A stretch of 64,000 nucleotides of DNA from Pseudomonas libanensis. GTDB taxonomy: Bacteria > Pseudomonadota > Gammaproteobacteria > Pseudomonadales > Pseudomonadaceae. The stretch is from contig NZ_JYLH01000003.1 in the NCBI RefSeq assembly GCF_001439685.1, positions 124,001-188,000 of the forward strand, written 5' to 3'. Each line of letters begins with the position of its first letter. Position 1 is the first letter of the stretch. Shown here one piece after another: positions 48,562 to 57,730 of this stretch. The notes under the pieces are model-generated. The model was not told the origin of the DNA. It worked only from the letters and a program-made list of their open reading frames with translations, and did no database searches. A program made the position numbers and the translations under genes.

Positions 48562-49050
48562 ATGGCTGTTGATATTTTCATCAAGATCGGCGACATCAAG
48601 GGCGAGTCCATGGACAAGGCCCACAAGGACGAAATCGACGTACTGAACTGGAGCTGGGGCATGGCCCAGTCCGGCAACATGCACGTCGGTGGCGGCGGCG
48701 GCGCAGGCAAGGTGAATATCCAGGACCTGTCGCTGACCAAGTACGTCGACAAGGCTTCGCCCAACCTGATGATGCACTGCGCCAGCGGCAAGCACATCGA
48801 CAAGGTCAAGCTGACCGTGCGCAAGGCCGGTGGCGAAAGCCAGGTCGAGTACATGGTGATCAACCTGGAAGAAGTGCTGGTCACGTCCCTGAGCACCGGC
48901 GGCTCGGGCACCGATGATCGCCTGACTGAGAACGTCACCCTGAACTTCGCCCAGGTGATGGTCGACTACCAGCCGCAGAAAGCCGACGGCACCAAAGACG
49001 GCGGCGCGATCAAGTTTGGCTGGAACATCCGTTCCAACACCAAGCGCTGA
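48562..49050 (+). CDS. hcp: T6SS tube protein Hcp
   Basis: 162-residue Hcp1-type protein beginning MAVDIFIKIGDIKGESMDKA, with SWGMAQSGNMHVGGGGGAGK and the C-terminal NVTLNFAQVMVDYQPQ. It forms hexameric rings stacked into the inner tube and also chaperones small effectors. GGAG ribosome site upstream of the ATG at 48562; an in-frame start nine codons earlier lacks one. Confidence 0.97.
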   Translation: MAVDIFIKIGDIKGESMDKAHKDEIDVLNWSWGMAQSGNMHVGGGGGAGKVNIQDLSLTKYVDKASPNLMMHCASGKHIDKVKLTVRKAGGESQVEYMVINLEEVLVTSLSTGGSGTDDRLTENVTLNFAQVMVDYQPQKADGTKDGGAIKFGWNIRSNTKR

Positions 49051-49128
49051 CAGCCCCTGTGGCCGTGGCCCTGGGCCACGGCCACAGATACTTTGTCCCT
49101 CTCGCAACCCGTCCGTGGAGCTGCTTTG

Positions 49129-49644
49129 GTGGTAACTGAAATCGCTTCCCGCGACCGTCTGCAACCGTCCCTGCTGGACCGGTTGACCGACGACGACCCG
49201 ACCAATCCCAAGGAAAGCGCCGATAAACGCGTGCTGTCCCTGACCCAATTGAAGGCCTCGGTGCTGCGTGACCTGGCGTGGCTGCTCAACACCACGTCGT
49301 TGCTCGACGCCGATGCCACGCTGCACACTCCGGCCGGCACATCGGTGGTCAATTACGGCCTGCCGGCGCTGGCGGGCAACAGCGTTTCCAGCGTTGACAT
49401 CAAGGCCCTGGAAGCCCTGATCTACCAGGCCATCGCCACCTTCGAGCCGCGCATCCTGCGCCACACCCTGCGGGTCAAAGCCCGGGTCGGCCATGGCGAA
49501 ATGAACCACAACGCCCTGAGCTTCGAGATCGAAGGCGACCTGTGGGCGCAGCCGGTGCCGCTGCGCCTGTTGCTGCAAACCGACCTGGACCTGGAGTCGG
49601 GCCATGTACGCGTGGTCAACGCCGATCAGCGGAGACGCCCATGA
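49129..49644 (+). CDS. tssE: T6SS baseplate protein TssE
   Basis: 171-residue gp25-like baseplate subunit. Typical [13 protein letters not shown] start, [16 protein letters not shown] and [17 protein letters not shown]. The GTG at 49129 is eight bases after GGAG (49117-49120); a TTG at 49093 has no ribosome site. Unlike in P. aeruginosa HSI-I, no tagJ gene precedes it. The stop overlaps the tssF ATG. Confidence 0.92.
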   Translation: MVTEIASRDRLQPSLLDRLTDDDPTNPKESADKRVLSLTQLKASVLRDLAWLLNTTSLLDADATLHTPAGTSVVNYGLPALAGNSVSSVDIKALEALIYQAIATFEPRILRHTLRVKARVGHGEMNHNALSFEIEGDLWAQPVPLRLLLQTDLDLESGHVRVVNADQRRRP

Positions 49645-51500
49645 ACCCGCGCCTGCTGGAGCTGTACAACCAGGAACTGCACCACGTGCGCGAAAGCGCC
49701 GCCGAGTTCGCCAAGGAATACCCGAAGATTGCCAGTCGGCTGACCCTGTCCGGCATGGACTGCGCCGACCCCTACGTCGAACGCTTGCTGGAAGGTTTCG
49801 CCTACCTGACGGCCCGGGTGCAGCTCAAGCTCGACGCCGAGTACCCGACCTTCACCCACAACCTGCTGGAAATCGCCTACCCGCACTACCTGGCGCCGAC
49901 GCCGTCGATGACCGTGGTGCAGCTGCAGACCGACCCGGATGAAGGCTCCCTGGCCAGCGGTTTCCCGCTGCCCCGCGACACCGTATTACGTGCTGCCCTG
50001 GGCCGCGAAACCCAGACCTGCTGCGAGTACCGCACCGCCCACCCGGTGACGTTGTGGCCATTGCAGGTCAGCGCCGCCGAATACTTCGGCAACCCCGCCG
50101 CCGTACTCGGGCGCCTGGCCGCCAGCGAGCCAAAAGCCAAGGCGGGTTTGCGCCTGACCTTGCGCACCGGCGCCGAATTGCCGTTCAACAGCCTTGAGCT
50201 GGATAACCTGCCGCTGTACCTCAGTGGTGCCGATGAGCAGCCGTTCCGCCTCTACGAACAACTGTTAGGCAACGCCTGCGCAGTGTTTGCACGCAAACCC
50301 GGTGGCGATTGGGTCGAGCGCCTGCCCCAGGGCGCGTTGCGCTCGCGGGGTTTCGACGATGCCGACGCAGCCATGCCGGTGGTGGCGCGGGCATTCCAGG
50401 GCTATCGCCTGTTGCAGGAGTACTTCGCCCTGCCCCATCGCTTCCTGTTCGTCGAGTTCGCCGAGCTGAGCCGTGCAGTCAAGCGTTGCGACGGCCAGGA
50501 GCTGGAGCTGATCGTGCTGTTCGACCGTCATGAGCCGAGCCTGGAAGGCAGCGTCGGTGCGGCGCAGTTCCTGCCGTTCTGCACCCCGGCGATCAACCTG
50601 TTCCCCAAGCGCGTGGACCGTATCCACTTGTCCGACCGGGTCAACGAACACCATGTGATCGCCGACCGCACACGGCCAATGGATTTCGAGATTCACTCAT
50701 TGAGCGGCATCACCGGCCATGGCACTGGGCCGGAGCAGCCGTTCTTGCCGTTCTACGCAGTGCGTGACCCCTCGCGCTATGGCCGTGACCTGGCTTACTA
50801 CACCGTGCGCCGTGAGCCACGGGTGTTATCCAGCGACCAGCGCCGCAACGGCCCGCGCTCCACCTATGTAGGCAGCGAAACCTTCGTCAGCCTGGTGGAC
50901 AGCCGCCAGGCGCCCTACGGCCATGACCTGCGCCAGTTGGGCGTCACAGCGTTGTGCACCAACCGCGACCTGCCGTTGTTCATGAGCGTAGGCAATGGCA
51001 AGACTGATTTCACCCTGGCCGACAGCGCCCCGGTGCTATCCGTACGCTGCGTCGCCGGGCCAAGCCGGCCGCGCGCCAGCCATGCCCATGACGCCAAGGC
51101 CTGGCGCTTGATCAGCCAGTTGTCGCTCAACTACCTGTCGTTGAGCGAACAGGGCCAGGGGGCCGGGGCCTTGCGTGAACTGCTGCGCCTGTACGGCGAC
51201 AGCAACGATGCCGCTCTGCAATTGCAGATCGAGGGCCTGCGCGAAGTCAGCAGCAAGGCCGTGACCCGACGCCTGCCGATGCCTGGCCCGATTGTGTTTG
51301 GCCGTGGCTTGGAAATCACCTTGGAGTTCGATGAAAACGCGTTTCGCGGCACCGGCGTGTTCTTGCTCGGCGCGGTGCTGGAGCGCTTCCTGGCACGTTA
51401 TGTGTCGATCAACAGTTTTACCGAGACGGTGATCCGTACCACCGAACGCGGCGAGATCATGCGATGGAAAGCCAAGCCCGGACGGCGTCCGACCCTGTGA
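49641..51500 (+). CDS. tssF: T6SS baseplate protein TssF
   Basis: 619 residues starting [20 protein letters not shown], the family start, followed by [34 protein letters not shown] and [26 protein letters not shown]. Wedge subunit with TssG. Overlaps tssE by ATGA and tssG by 37 bases. Confidence 0.96.
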   Translation: MNPRLLELYNQELHHVRESAAEFAKEYPKIASRLTLSGMDCADPYVERLLEGFAYLTARVQLKLDAEYPTFTHNLLEIAYPHYLAPTPSMTVVQLQTDPDEGSLASGFPLPRDTVLRAALGRETQTCCEYRTAHPVTLWPLQVSAAEYFGNPAAVLGRLAASEPKAKAGLRLTLRTGAELPFNSLELDNLPLYLSGADEQPFRLYEQLLGNACAVFARKPGGDWVERLPQGALRSRGFDDADAAMPVVARAFQGYRLLQEYFALPHRFLFVEFAELSRAVKRCDGQELELIVLFDRHEPSLEGSVGAAQFLPFCTPAINLFPKRVDRIHLSDRVNEHHVIADRTRPMDFEIHSLSGITGHGTGPEQPFLPFYAVRDPSRYGRDLAYYTVRREPRVLSSDQRRNGPRSTYVGSETFVSLVDSRQAPYGHDLRQLGVTALCTNRDLPLFMSVGNGKTDFTLADSAPVLSVRCVAGPSRPRASHAHDAKAWRLISQLSLNYLSLSEQGQGAGALRELLRLYGDSNDAALQLQIEGLREVSSKAVTRRLPMPGPIVFGRGLEITLEFDENAFRGTGVFLLGAVLERFLARYVSINSFTETVIRTTERGEIMRWKAKPGRRPTL

Positions 51501-52507
51501 GTACCCTGGATGCGATGCACCAGGAGCCCTGGGAATATGACTTCTTCCAGGCGCTGCGGCGCATCGAGTGCGAATCGCCGGACCTGCCGCGCCTGGGCCA
51601 TTCCCTGCGCCTGGCGGATGACCCGTTGCGCCTGGGGCAACAAGCCGATTGCACCTTCGCCCCGGCCACGCTGGCGTCAGTCGATCCCGGTGGCGACGGC
51701 AAGCCGGCGCGGCTCGAGCAATTCTTCTTCGGCCTGGGCGGCCCCAACGGCCCACTGCCGTTGCACATCACCGAATACGTGCGCGAACGCCAGCGCAACA
51801 ATGCCGACAGCACCAGCAAGCAGTTCCTGGATGTGTTCCACCACCGCTTGCTGAGCCTGTTCTACCGGGCCTGGGCCGAGGCGCGGCCGACGGTCAGCCA
51901 TGACCGCCCGGATGATGACTACTGGTCTGCACGCCTCGCCGCCTTGAGTGGCCGTGGCATGCCAAGCCTGCAGAATCAGGGGCTTATCCCGGATACCGCC
52001 AAGCTGCACTACAGCGGCCACCTGTCGGCACAGACCCGCTACCCGGACGGTTTGAAAGCCATTCTCAGCGAATACTTCGGCCTGCCGGTGGAGATCGAAG
52101 AGTACGTCGGCCAATGGCTGGAGCTGCCCGAACGTAGCCGCGTGGGCGTGAGCGCCAATAGCCTGGGCGTGGACTTTTGCCTGGGCCGCTTTGTGTGGGA
52201 CCGCCAGCACAAATTCCGTATTCGCCTCGGCCCACTGAAACTCAATGACTACATGGGCATGCTGCCCGGCCGCCAGCCGTTCAACGAGCTGGTGGCGTGG
52301 GTGGCCGAGTACCTGGGCCATGAATTGGACTGGGACTTGAACCTGGTTTTGCAACAACCCGAAGTACCGGCGCTGCAACTCAACGGCCAGTTCCGCCTGG
52401 GCTTCAACACCTGGCTCGGCCGCCCTGCGCATGACGCCAACGACCTAATCCTGGCCCGGCATTACGCCGAGCACGCCACCACCTCAAGGAATCCAGAGCA
52501 TGGGTGA
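51464..52507 (+). CDS. tssG: T6SS baseplate protein TssG
   Basis: 347 residues. Pattern PWEYDFFQALRRIECE, FFFGLGGPNGPLPLHITEYVRER, LDVFHHRLLSLFYRAWAEARPT and LNDYMGMLPGRQPFNELVAWV is that of TssG/ImpH. Translationally coupled with tssF by a 37-base overlap and with clpV by eight bases. Confidence 0.95.
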   Translation: MESQARTASDPVSTLDAMHQEPWEYDFFQALRRIECESPDLPRLGHSLRLADDPLRLGQQADCTFAPATLASVDPGGDGKPARLEQFFFGLGGPNGPLPLHITEYVRERQRNNADSTSKQFLDVFHHRLLSLFYRAWAEARPTVSHDRPDDDYWSARLAALSGRGMPSLQNQGLIPDTAKLHYSGHLSAQTRYPDGLKAILSEYFGLPVEIEEYVGQWLELPERSRVGVSANSLGVDFCLGRFVWDRQHKFRIRLGPLKLNDYMGMLPGRQPFNELVAWVAEYLGHELDWDLNLVLQQPEVPALQLNGQFRLGFNTWLGRPAHDANDLILARHYAEHATTSRNPEHG

Positions 52508-55163
52508 AATCAGTCGCGCCGCACTGTTCGGCAAACTCAACAGCGTGGCCTACAAGGCCATCGAAGCCGCCACCGTGTTCTGCAAGTTGCGCGGTAATCC
52601 GTATGTGGAACTGGCCCATTGGTTTCACCAGTTGCTGCAACTGCAGGACTCGGACTTGCACCGCATCATCCGCCAGTTCAACGTCGAACCGGCGCGCCTG
52701 GCCCGAGACCTGACCGAAGCCCTGGACCGCCTGCCACGCGGCTCCACCTCGATCACCGACCTGTCCTCCCATGTAGAGGAAGCCGTGGAGCGCGGCTGGG
52801 TCTACGGCAGCCTGATGTTCGGCGAAAGCCAGGTGCGCACCGGCTATTTGGTGCTGGGTATTCTCAAGACGCCGAGCCTGCGCCATGCGCTGCTGGGGTT
52901 GTCGGCCGAGTTCGACAAGATCAAGGCCGAAGCCTTGAGCGAGCGCTTTGACGAATACGTCGGTGACTCGCCGGAAAACGCACTGACTGCCAGCGACGGT
53001 TTCAATGCCGGCGCGGTGCCGGGCGAAGCCAGTGGCGCGATGGCACCAAGTGCGATGGGCAAGCAGGAAGCCCTCAAGCGCTTCACAGTCGACCTGACCG
53101 AACAGGCCCGCAGCGGCAAGCTCGACCCCATCGTCGGCCGTGACGAAGAGATCCGCCAACTGGTGGATATCCTCATGCGTCGGCGCCAGAACAACCCGAT
53201 CCTCACCGGTGAAGCCGGGGTGGGCAAGACTGCCGTGGTCGAGGGTTTCGCCCTGCGCATTGTCGCCGGTGACGTACCACCGGCCTTGAAGGATGTGGAA
53301 CTGCGCAGCCTTGATGTGGGCCTGCTGCAAGCCGGCGCCAGCATGAAAGGCGAGTTCGAACAGCGCCTGCGCCAGGTCATCGAAGACGTGCAGGCGTCGC
53401 CCAAGCCGATCATCCTGTTTATCGACGAAGCCCATACCCTGGTGGGTGCCGGCGGTGCTGCCGGTACAGGTGACGCCGCCAACCTGCTCAAGCCCGCCCT
53501 CGCCCGTGGCACCTTGCGTACCGTGGCCGCCACCACCTGGGCCGAGTACAAAAAGCACATCGAGAAAGACCCGGCCCTGACCCGCCGCTTCCAGGTGGTG
53601 CAGGTTGCCGAGCCGTCGGAAGACAAGGCGCTGCTGATGATGCGCGGCGTGGCCTCGACCATGGAAAAACACCACCAGGTGCAGATCCTCGATGAAGCCC
53701 TGGAAGCCTCGGTGAAGCTGTCGCACCGCTACATCCCGGCGCGCCAGTTGCCGGATAAATCCGTGAGCCTGCTGGATACCGCCTGCGCCCGCGTCGCCAT
53801 CAGCCTGCACGCGGTGCCCGCCGAAGTGGACGACAGCCGCCGCCGTATCGAAGCGCTGGAGACAGAGCTGCAAATCATCGCCCGCGAACATGCCATCGGC
53901 ATTGCCATTGGTGCGCGCCAGAGCAACAGCGAAGCCCTGTTAAGCGCCGAACGTGAACGCCTGGCGACCCTGGAAAGCCGTTGGGCCGATGAGAAAGCCC
54001 TGGTGGATGAGCTGCTCGCCACCCGAGCGACTTTGCGCGAAAAAGCCGGCGTGGTGGACAGCGGCAACGATGAACTGCGCTCGCAACTGGTCGACCTGCA
54101 ACAGCGCCTCACCACCCTGCAAGGTGAAACCCCGCTGATCCTGCCGACCGTGGATTACCAGGCCGTGGCCTCGGTGGTCGCCGACTGGACCGGCATCCCG
54201 GTGGGCCGCATGGCCCGCAACGAACTGGAGACCGTGCTCAACCTCGACCAGCACCTGAAAAAACGCATCATCGGCCAGGACCACGCCCTGCAAATGATCG
54301 CCAAGCGCATCCAGACTTCCCGCGCCGGCCTCGACAACCCGAGCAAGCCGATTGGCGTGTTCATGCTCGCCGGCACCTCGGGGGTGGGCAAGACCGAAAC
54401 CGCCCTGGCCCTGGCCGAAGCCATGTACGGCGGCGAGCAGAACGTGATCACCATCAACATGAGCGAGTTCCAGGAAGCCCACACCGTGTCCACCCTCAAG
54501 GGCGCGCCACCGGGCTATATCGGCTACGGCGAAGGCGGCGTGCTGACCGAAGCGGTGCGGCGCAAACCCTACAGCGTGGTGCTGCTGGACGAGGTGGAAA
54601 AAGCCCACCCGGACGTGCACGAGATTTTCTTCCAGGTGTTCGACAAGGGCGTGATGGAAGACGGCGAAGGCCGGGTGATCGACTTCAAGAACACCCTGAT
54701 CCTGCTGACCACCAACGCCGGGACAGAGTTGATCTCCCGGGTGTGCAAAGACCCGGCGAACATCCCCGAGCCGGAAGAGATCGCCAAGGCCCTGCGCCAG
54801 CCGCTGCTGGAGATTTTCCCGCCGGCCCTGCTCGGGCGCCTGGTGACCATTCCTTACTACCCGCTGAGCGACGAAATGCTCAAGGCAATCACCCGCCTGC
54901 AACTGAACCGCATCAAGAAGCGCGTGGAGAACACCCACAAAGTCGCCTTCGACTACGACGACGCAGTGGTCGACCTGATTGTCTCGCGCTGCACCGAAAC
55001 CGAAAGCGGCGGGCGCATGATCGACACCATCCTCACCAACAGCCTGCTGCCGGACATGAGTCGCGAGTTCCTCACGCGCATGCTCGAAGGCAAGGCGCTG
55101 GCGGGGGTGCGAATCAGCAGTCGGGATAATGAATTGCACTACGACTTCAGCGACACAGAATAA
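52500..55163 (+). CDS. tssH: T6SS sheath-recycling ATPase ClpV (TssH)
   Basis: 887-residue AAA+ disaggregase. N-terminal Clp_N domain, first ATPase with GEAGVGKTAVVEG and ILFIDEAHTLVGAG, a coiled-coil middle region (RIEALETELQIIAREHAIG ... SERERLATLESRWADEK-like), second ATPase with GTSGVGKTETALA and VVLLDEVEKAHPDVHE, and the D2-small C-terminus. It strips contracted TssBC sheaths. Length is normal. Confidence 0.97.
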   Translation: MGEISRAALFGKLNSVAYKAIEAATVFCKLRGNPYVELAHWFHQLLQLQDSDLHRIIRQFNVEPARLARDLTEALDRLPRGSTSITDLSSHVEEAVERGWVYGSLMFGESQVRTGYLVLGILKTPSLRHALLGLSAEFDKIKAEALSERFDEYVGDSPENALTASDGFNAGAVPGEASGAMAPSAMGKQEALKRFTVDLTEQARSGKLDPIVGRDEEIRQLVDILMRRRQNNPILTGEAGVGKTAVVEGFALRIVAGDVPPALKDVELRSLDVGLLQAGASMKGEFEQRLRQVIEDVQASPKPIILFIDEAHTLVGAGGAAGTGDAANLLKPALARGTLRTVAATTWAEYKKHIEKDPALTRRFQVVQVAEPSEDKALLMMRGVASTMEKHHQVQILDEALEASVKLSHRYIPARQLPDKSVSLLDTACARVAISLHAVPAEVDDSRRRIEALETELQIIAREHAIGIAIGARQSNSEALLSAERERLATLESRWADEKALVDELLATRATLREKAGVVDSGNDELRSQLVDLQQRLTTLQGETPLILPTVDYQAVASVVADWTGIPVGRMARNELETVLNLDQHLKKRIIGQDHALQMIAKRIQTSRAGLDNPSKPIGVFMLAGTSGVGKTETALALAEAMYGGEQNVITINMSEFQEAHTVSTLKGAPPGYIGYGEGGVLTEAVRRKPYSVVLLDEVEKAHPDVHEIFFQVFDKGVMEDGEGRVIDFKNTLILLTTNAGTELISRVCKDPANIPEPEEIAKALRQPLLEIFPPALLGRLVTIPYYPLSDEMLKAITRLQLNRIKKRVENTHKVAFDYDDAVVDLIVSRCTETESGGRMIDTILTNSLLPDMSREFLTRMLEGKALAGVRISSRDNELHYDFSDTE

Positions 55164-55183
55164 CTATTGTTGGAATACGGTCA

Positions 55184-55275
55184 GTGTGGGAGCTGGCTTG
55201 CCTGCGATAGCGGTCTGACATTCAGCATTGATGTTGACTGATCCACCGCTATCGCAGGCAAGCCAGCTCCCACAG
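55184..55275. repeat. REP pair between clpV and vgrG
   Basis: GTGTGGGAGCTGGCTTGCCTGCGATAG and inverse CTATCGCAGGCAAGCCAGCTCCCACAG. It marks the border between the conserved structural genes and the exchangeable VgrG-effector cassette. Confidence 0.88.
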
Positions 55276-55319
55276 TTGATCCGGTTCCGTCAGTGATGAC
55301 GGTAATTACGGGACTACCG

Positions 55320-57266
55320 ATGCTATTCAACCAAGCCTCACGCCTGGCCAAGATCACCAGCCCCCTCGGGCCGGATGTGCTGTTGCTCAATGAAATGGGT
55401 GGCGGTGAAGAGCTCGGCCGGCTGTTCAACTATGAGCTGCAACTGACGTCCCTGGACGCCAACATCGACCTCAACCAGCTGCTCGGCAAACCCATGAGCG
55501 TAGGCCTGCAATTGGCCGACGGTGGCGAACGACATTTCCACGGCATTGTCGCCCGCTGCAGCCAGAACATCGACCAGGGCCAGTTCGCCAGTTACCAGGT
55601 GACCCTGCGCCCATGGCTATGGTTGCTCAGCCGCACCTCCGACTGCCGGATTTTCCAGAACCTGAGCATCCCGCAGATCATTAAGCAGGTGTTCCGCGAC
55701 CTGGGCTTTTCCGATTTCGAAGACGCCCTGAGCCGGCCGTATCGCGAATGGGAATATTGCGTGCAGTACCGTGAGACCAGTTTCGATTTCGTCAGCCGCC
55801 TGATGGAACAGGAAGGTATCTACTACTTCTTCCGCCATGAACAGGACCGCCATGTGCTGGTGCTGGCCGACGCTTACGGCGCCCACACCACGGTGCCGGG
55901 CTACGCGTCGATCCCCTACTACCCCAAGGACGAGCAGCAGCGCGAACGCGACCATATGCACAACTGGCACCTGGCGCAGGAGGTACAACCGGGGTCGCTG
56001 GAGCTCAACGACTACGACTTCCAGCGCCCCAGCGCCAGCATCGACGTGCGCTCGGCCATGCCACGCCCGCACACCGCCGGCGACTACCCGCTGTATGACT
56101 ACCCGGGTACCTACGTGCAAAGCGCAGATGGCGAACACTACGCGCGCACCCGCATCGAAGCGCTGCAAACCCTGCATGAGCAGATCGAGTTTGCCGGCAA
56201 TGCGCGGGGCCTGGGCTCCGGCCATCTGTTCAGCCTCACCGGCTTCAGCCGCCAGGACCAGAACCGCGAATACCTGATCGTCGGCTGCCGCTACTACATC
56301 GTCCAGGAAAGCCTGGAAAGCGGCGGTGGCTCGGGCTCGGCGCAGTTCGAAAGCAGCCTGACCTGCATCGACGCCCAACAGAGTTTCCGCCCGCTGGCCA
56401 ACACCCACCGCCCCATCGTCAAAGGCCCGCAGACCGCCCTGGTGGTCGGCCCCAAGGGCGAAGAAATCTGGACCGACCAATACGGCCGCGTAAAGGTGCA
56501 CTTCTATTGGGACCGTCACGACCAGTCCAACGAGAACAGCTCCTGCTGGATCCGCGTATCGCAATCCTGGGCCGGCAAGAACTGGGGTTCGATGCAGATT
56601 CCACGGATCGGCCAGGAAGTGATCGTCAGCTTTCTTGAAGGCGACCCCGACCGGCCGATCATCACCGGCCGCGTCTACAACGCCGAGCAGACCGTGCCCT
56701 ACGATCTGCCGGAAAACGCGACCCAGAGCGGCATGAAAAGCCGCTCGAGCAAAGGCGGCACACCGGCCAACTTCAATGAAATCCGCATGGAGGACAAGAA
56801 GGGGCTGGAGCAGTTGTACATCCATGCCGAGCGCAATCAGGACATCGTAGTGGAGGTGGATGAAAGCCACTCGGTGGGCCATGACCGCAACAAGAGCATT
56901 GGCCACAACGAGACGGTGACCATCGGGAGTAACCGCCTGCGGGTAGTACGCAATAACGACACGGTGATCGTGGGCGCAGCCAAGTCCGACAGCGCCGCCA
57001 CGAGTTACACCATCGAGGCCGGCGAGAGTATTCGCCTGGTGTGCGGCGACAGCGTGATCGAGCTCAAGGCGGGCGGGGACATCAACCTGACCTGTGGCTC
57101 GTTCAACCTGTTTTCCACCGGCAGCAGCAAGATCCAGACGAAGGGCAAGCTGGATATCAACCTGGGCAGCGACAAAGGCACCTCGCCCGGCGCCCAGGGC
57201 GTGCAAAGCACGATCAAGTCCGCCGTCGAGTCAAAATTCCCCGGCAAGCCCGGCGCTGGTCAATAA
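55320..57266 (+). CDS. vgrG: T6SS tip protein VgrG (TssI)
   Basis: 648-residue VgrG: gp27/gp5-like region beginning MLFNQASRLAKITSPLGPDV, with FRDLGFSDFEDALSRPYREWEYCVQYRETSFDFVSRLMEQEGIYYFF, then the OB fold PKGEEIWTDQYGRVKVHFYWDR and SWAGKNWGSMQIPRIGQEVIVSFLEGDPDRP. The C-terminal needle (QDIVVEVDESHSVGHDRNKSI, DINLTCGSFNL) ends without an added effector domain. It carries the downstream Rhs cargo. Start at 55320 matches the family; GTG/ATG at 55293-55296 lack a ribosome site. Confidence 0.94.
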   Translation: MLFNQASRLAKITSPLGPDVLLLNEMGGGEELGRLFNYELQLTSLDANIDLNQLLGKPMSVGLQLADGGERHFHGIVARCSQNIDQGQFASYQVTLRPWLWLLSRTSDCRIFQNLSIPQIIKQVFRDLGFSDFEDALSRPYREWEYCVQYRETSFDFVSRLMEQEGIYYFFRHEQDRHVLVLADAYGAHTTVPGYASIPYYPKDEQQRERDHMHNWHLAQEVQPGSLELNDYDFQRPSASIDVRSAMPRPHTAGDYPLYDYPGTYVQSADGEHYARTRIEALQTLHEQIEFAGNARGLGSGHLFSLTGFSRQDQNREYLIVGCRYYIVQESLESGGGSGSAQFESSLTCIDAQQSFRPLANTHRPIVKGPQTALVVGPKGEEIWTDQYGRVKVHFYWDRHDQSNENSSCWIRVSQSWAGKNWGSMQIPRIGQEVIVSFLEGDPDRPIITGRVYNAEQTVPYDLPENATQSGMKSRSSKGGTPANFNEIRMEDKKGLEQLYIHAERNQDIVVEVDESHSVGHDRNKSIGHNETVTIGSNRLRVVRNNDTVIVGAAKSDSAATSYTIEAGESIRLVCGDSVIELKAGGDINLTCGSFNLFSTGSSKIQTKGKLDINLGSDKGTSPGAQGVQSTIKSAVESKFPGKPGAGQ

Positions 57267-57281
57267 CGAGATTTCTTCACC

Positions 57282-57716
57282 ATGAATTACCTGATCAACG
57301 AAGCCCAGTTCACCTTGCCCGACGCTGAGGTACAAGACACCTCGATCAATATCCTCAAGTTCGCCAAGCTGGGTACCACCCTGGTGGTGAGCCGCAGCCC
57401 GTTGGCGGATGGCGAAAGCCTGCAAAGCAATTTCGAAGGCCAGTTGAAAAAACTCGAACAGCAGGTCAAGGACCTTCGCTATTCCCCGGCCCAGGCTGTC
57501 AAGGTCGGGCCGGCGCAGGACATCGACGCCTTTGAAGTGCAGAACCGTTTCAACAAGGGCAGCGACAACATTTACCAATATCAGTTGGCAATGCAGGTAC
57601 CTGGCACACGCAACCTGGTCGCCCTGAGTTACGTCAAGACCCAGCCCCTGGGGCCTGCCGAGGCGGCGCATTGGGCAACGCTGAAAAACACGCTCACCTT
57701 TTGCGCTACGCCTTGA
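57282..57716 (+). CDS. Eag-type effector chaperone (DUF1795/DcrB)
   Basis: 144-residue DUF1795 protein (MNYLINEAQFTLPDAEVQDTSINIL ... NIYQYQLAMQVPGTRNLVALSY). Proteins of this family (EagR/EagT) bind the N-terminal transmembrane helices of PAAR-containing Rhs effectors and load them on VgrG. Position 15 bp after vgrG and 14 bp before the PAAR/Rhs gene fits this role exactly. Confidence 0.88.
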   Translation: MNYLINEAQFTLPDAEVQDTSINILKFAKLGTTLVVSRSPLADGESLQSNFEGQLKKLEQQVKDLRYSPAQAVKVGPAQDIDAFEVQNRFNKGSDNIYQYQLAMQVPGTRNLVALSYVKTQPLGPAEAAHWATLKNTLTFCATP

Positions 57717-57730
57717 GTCGAGCCTGAGCA

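Noticed and set aside
55617..57206. 529-codon frame opposite vgrG
   Set aside because: Antisense of a GC-rich gene; no motifs or ribosome site.
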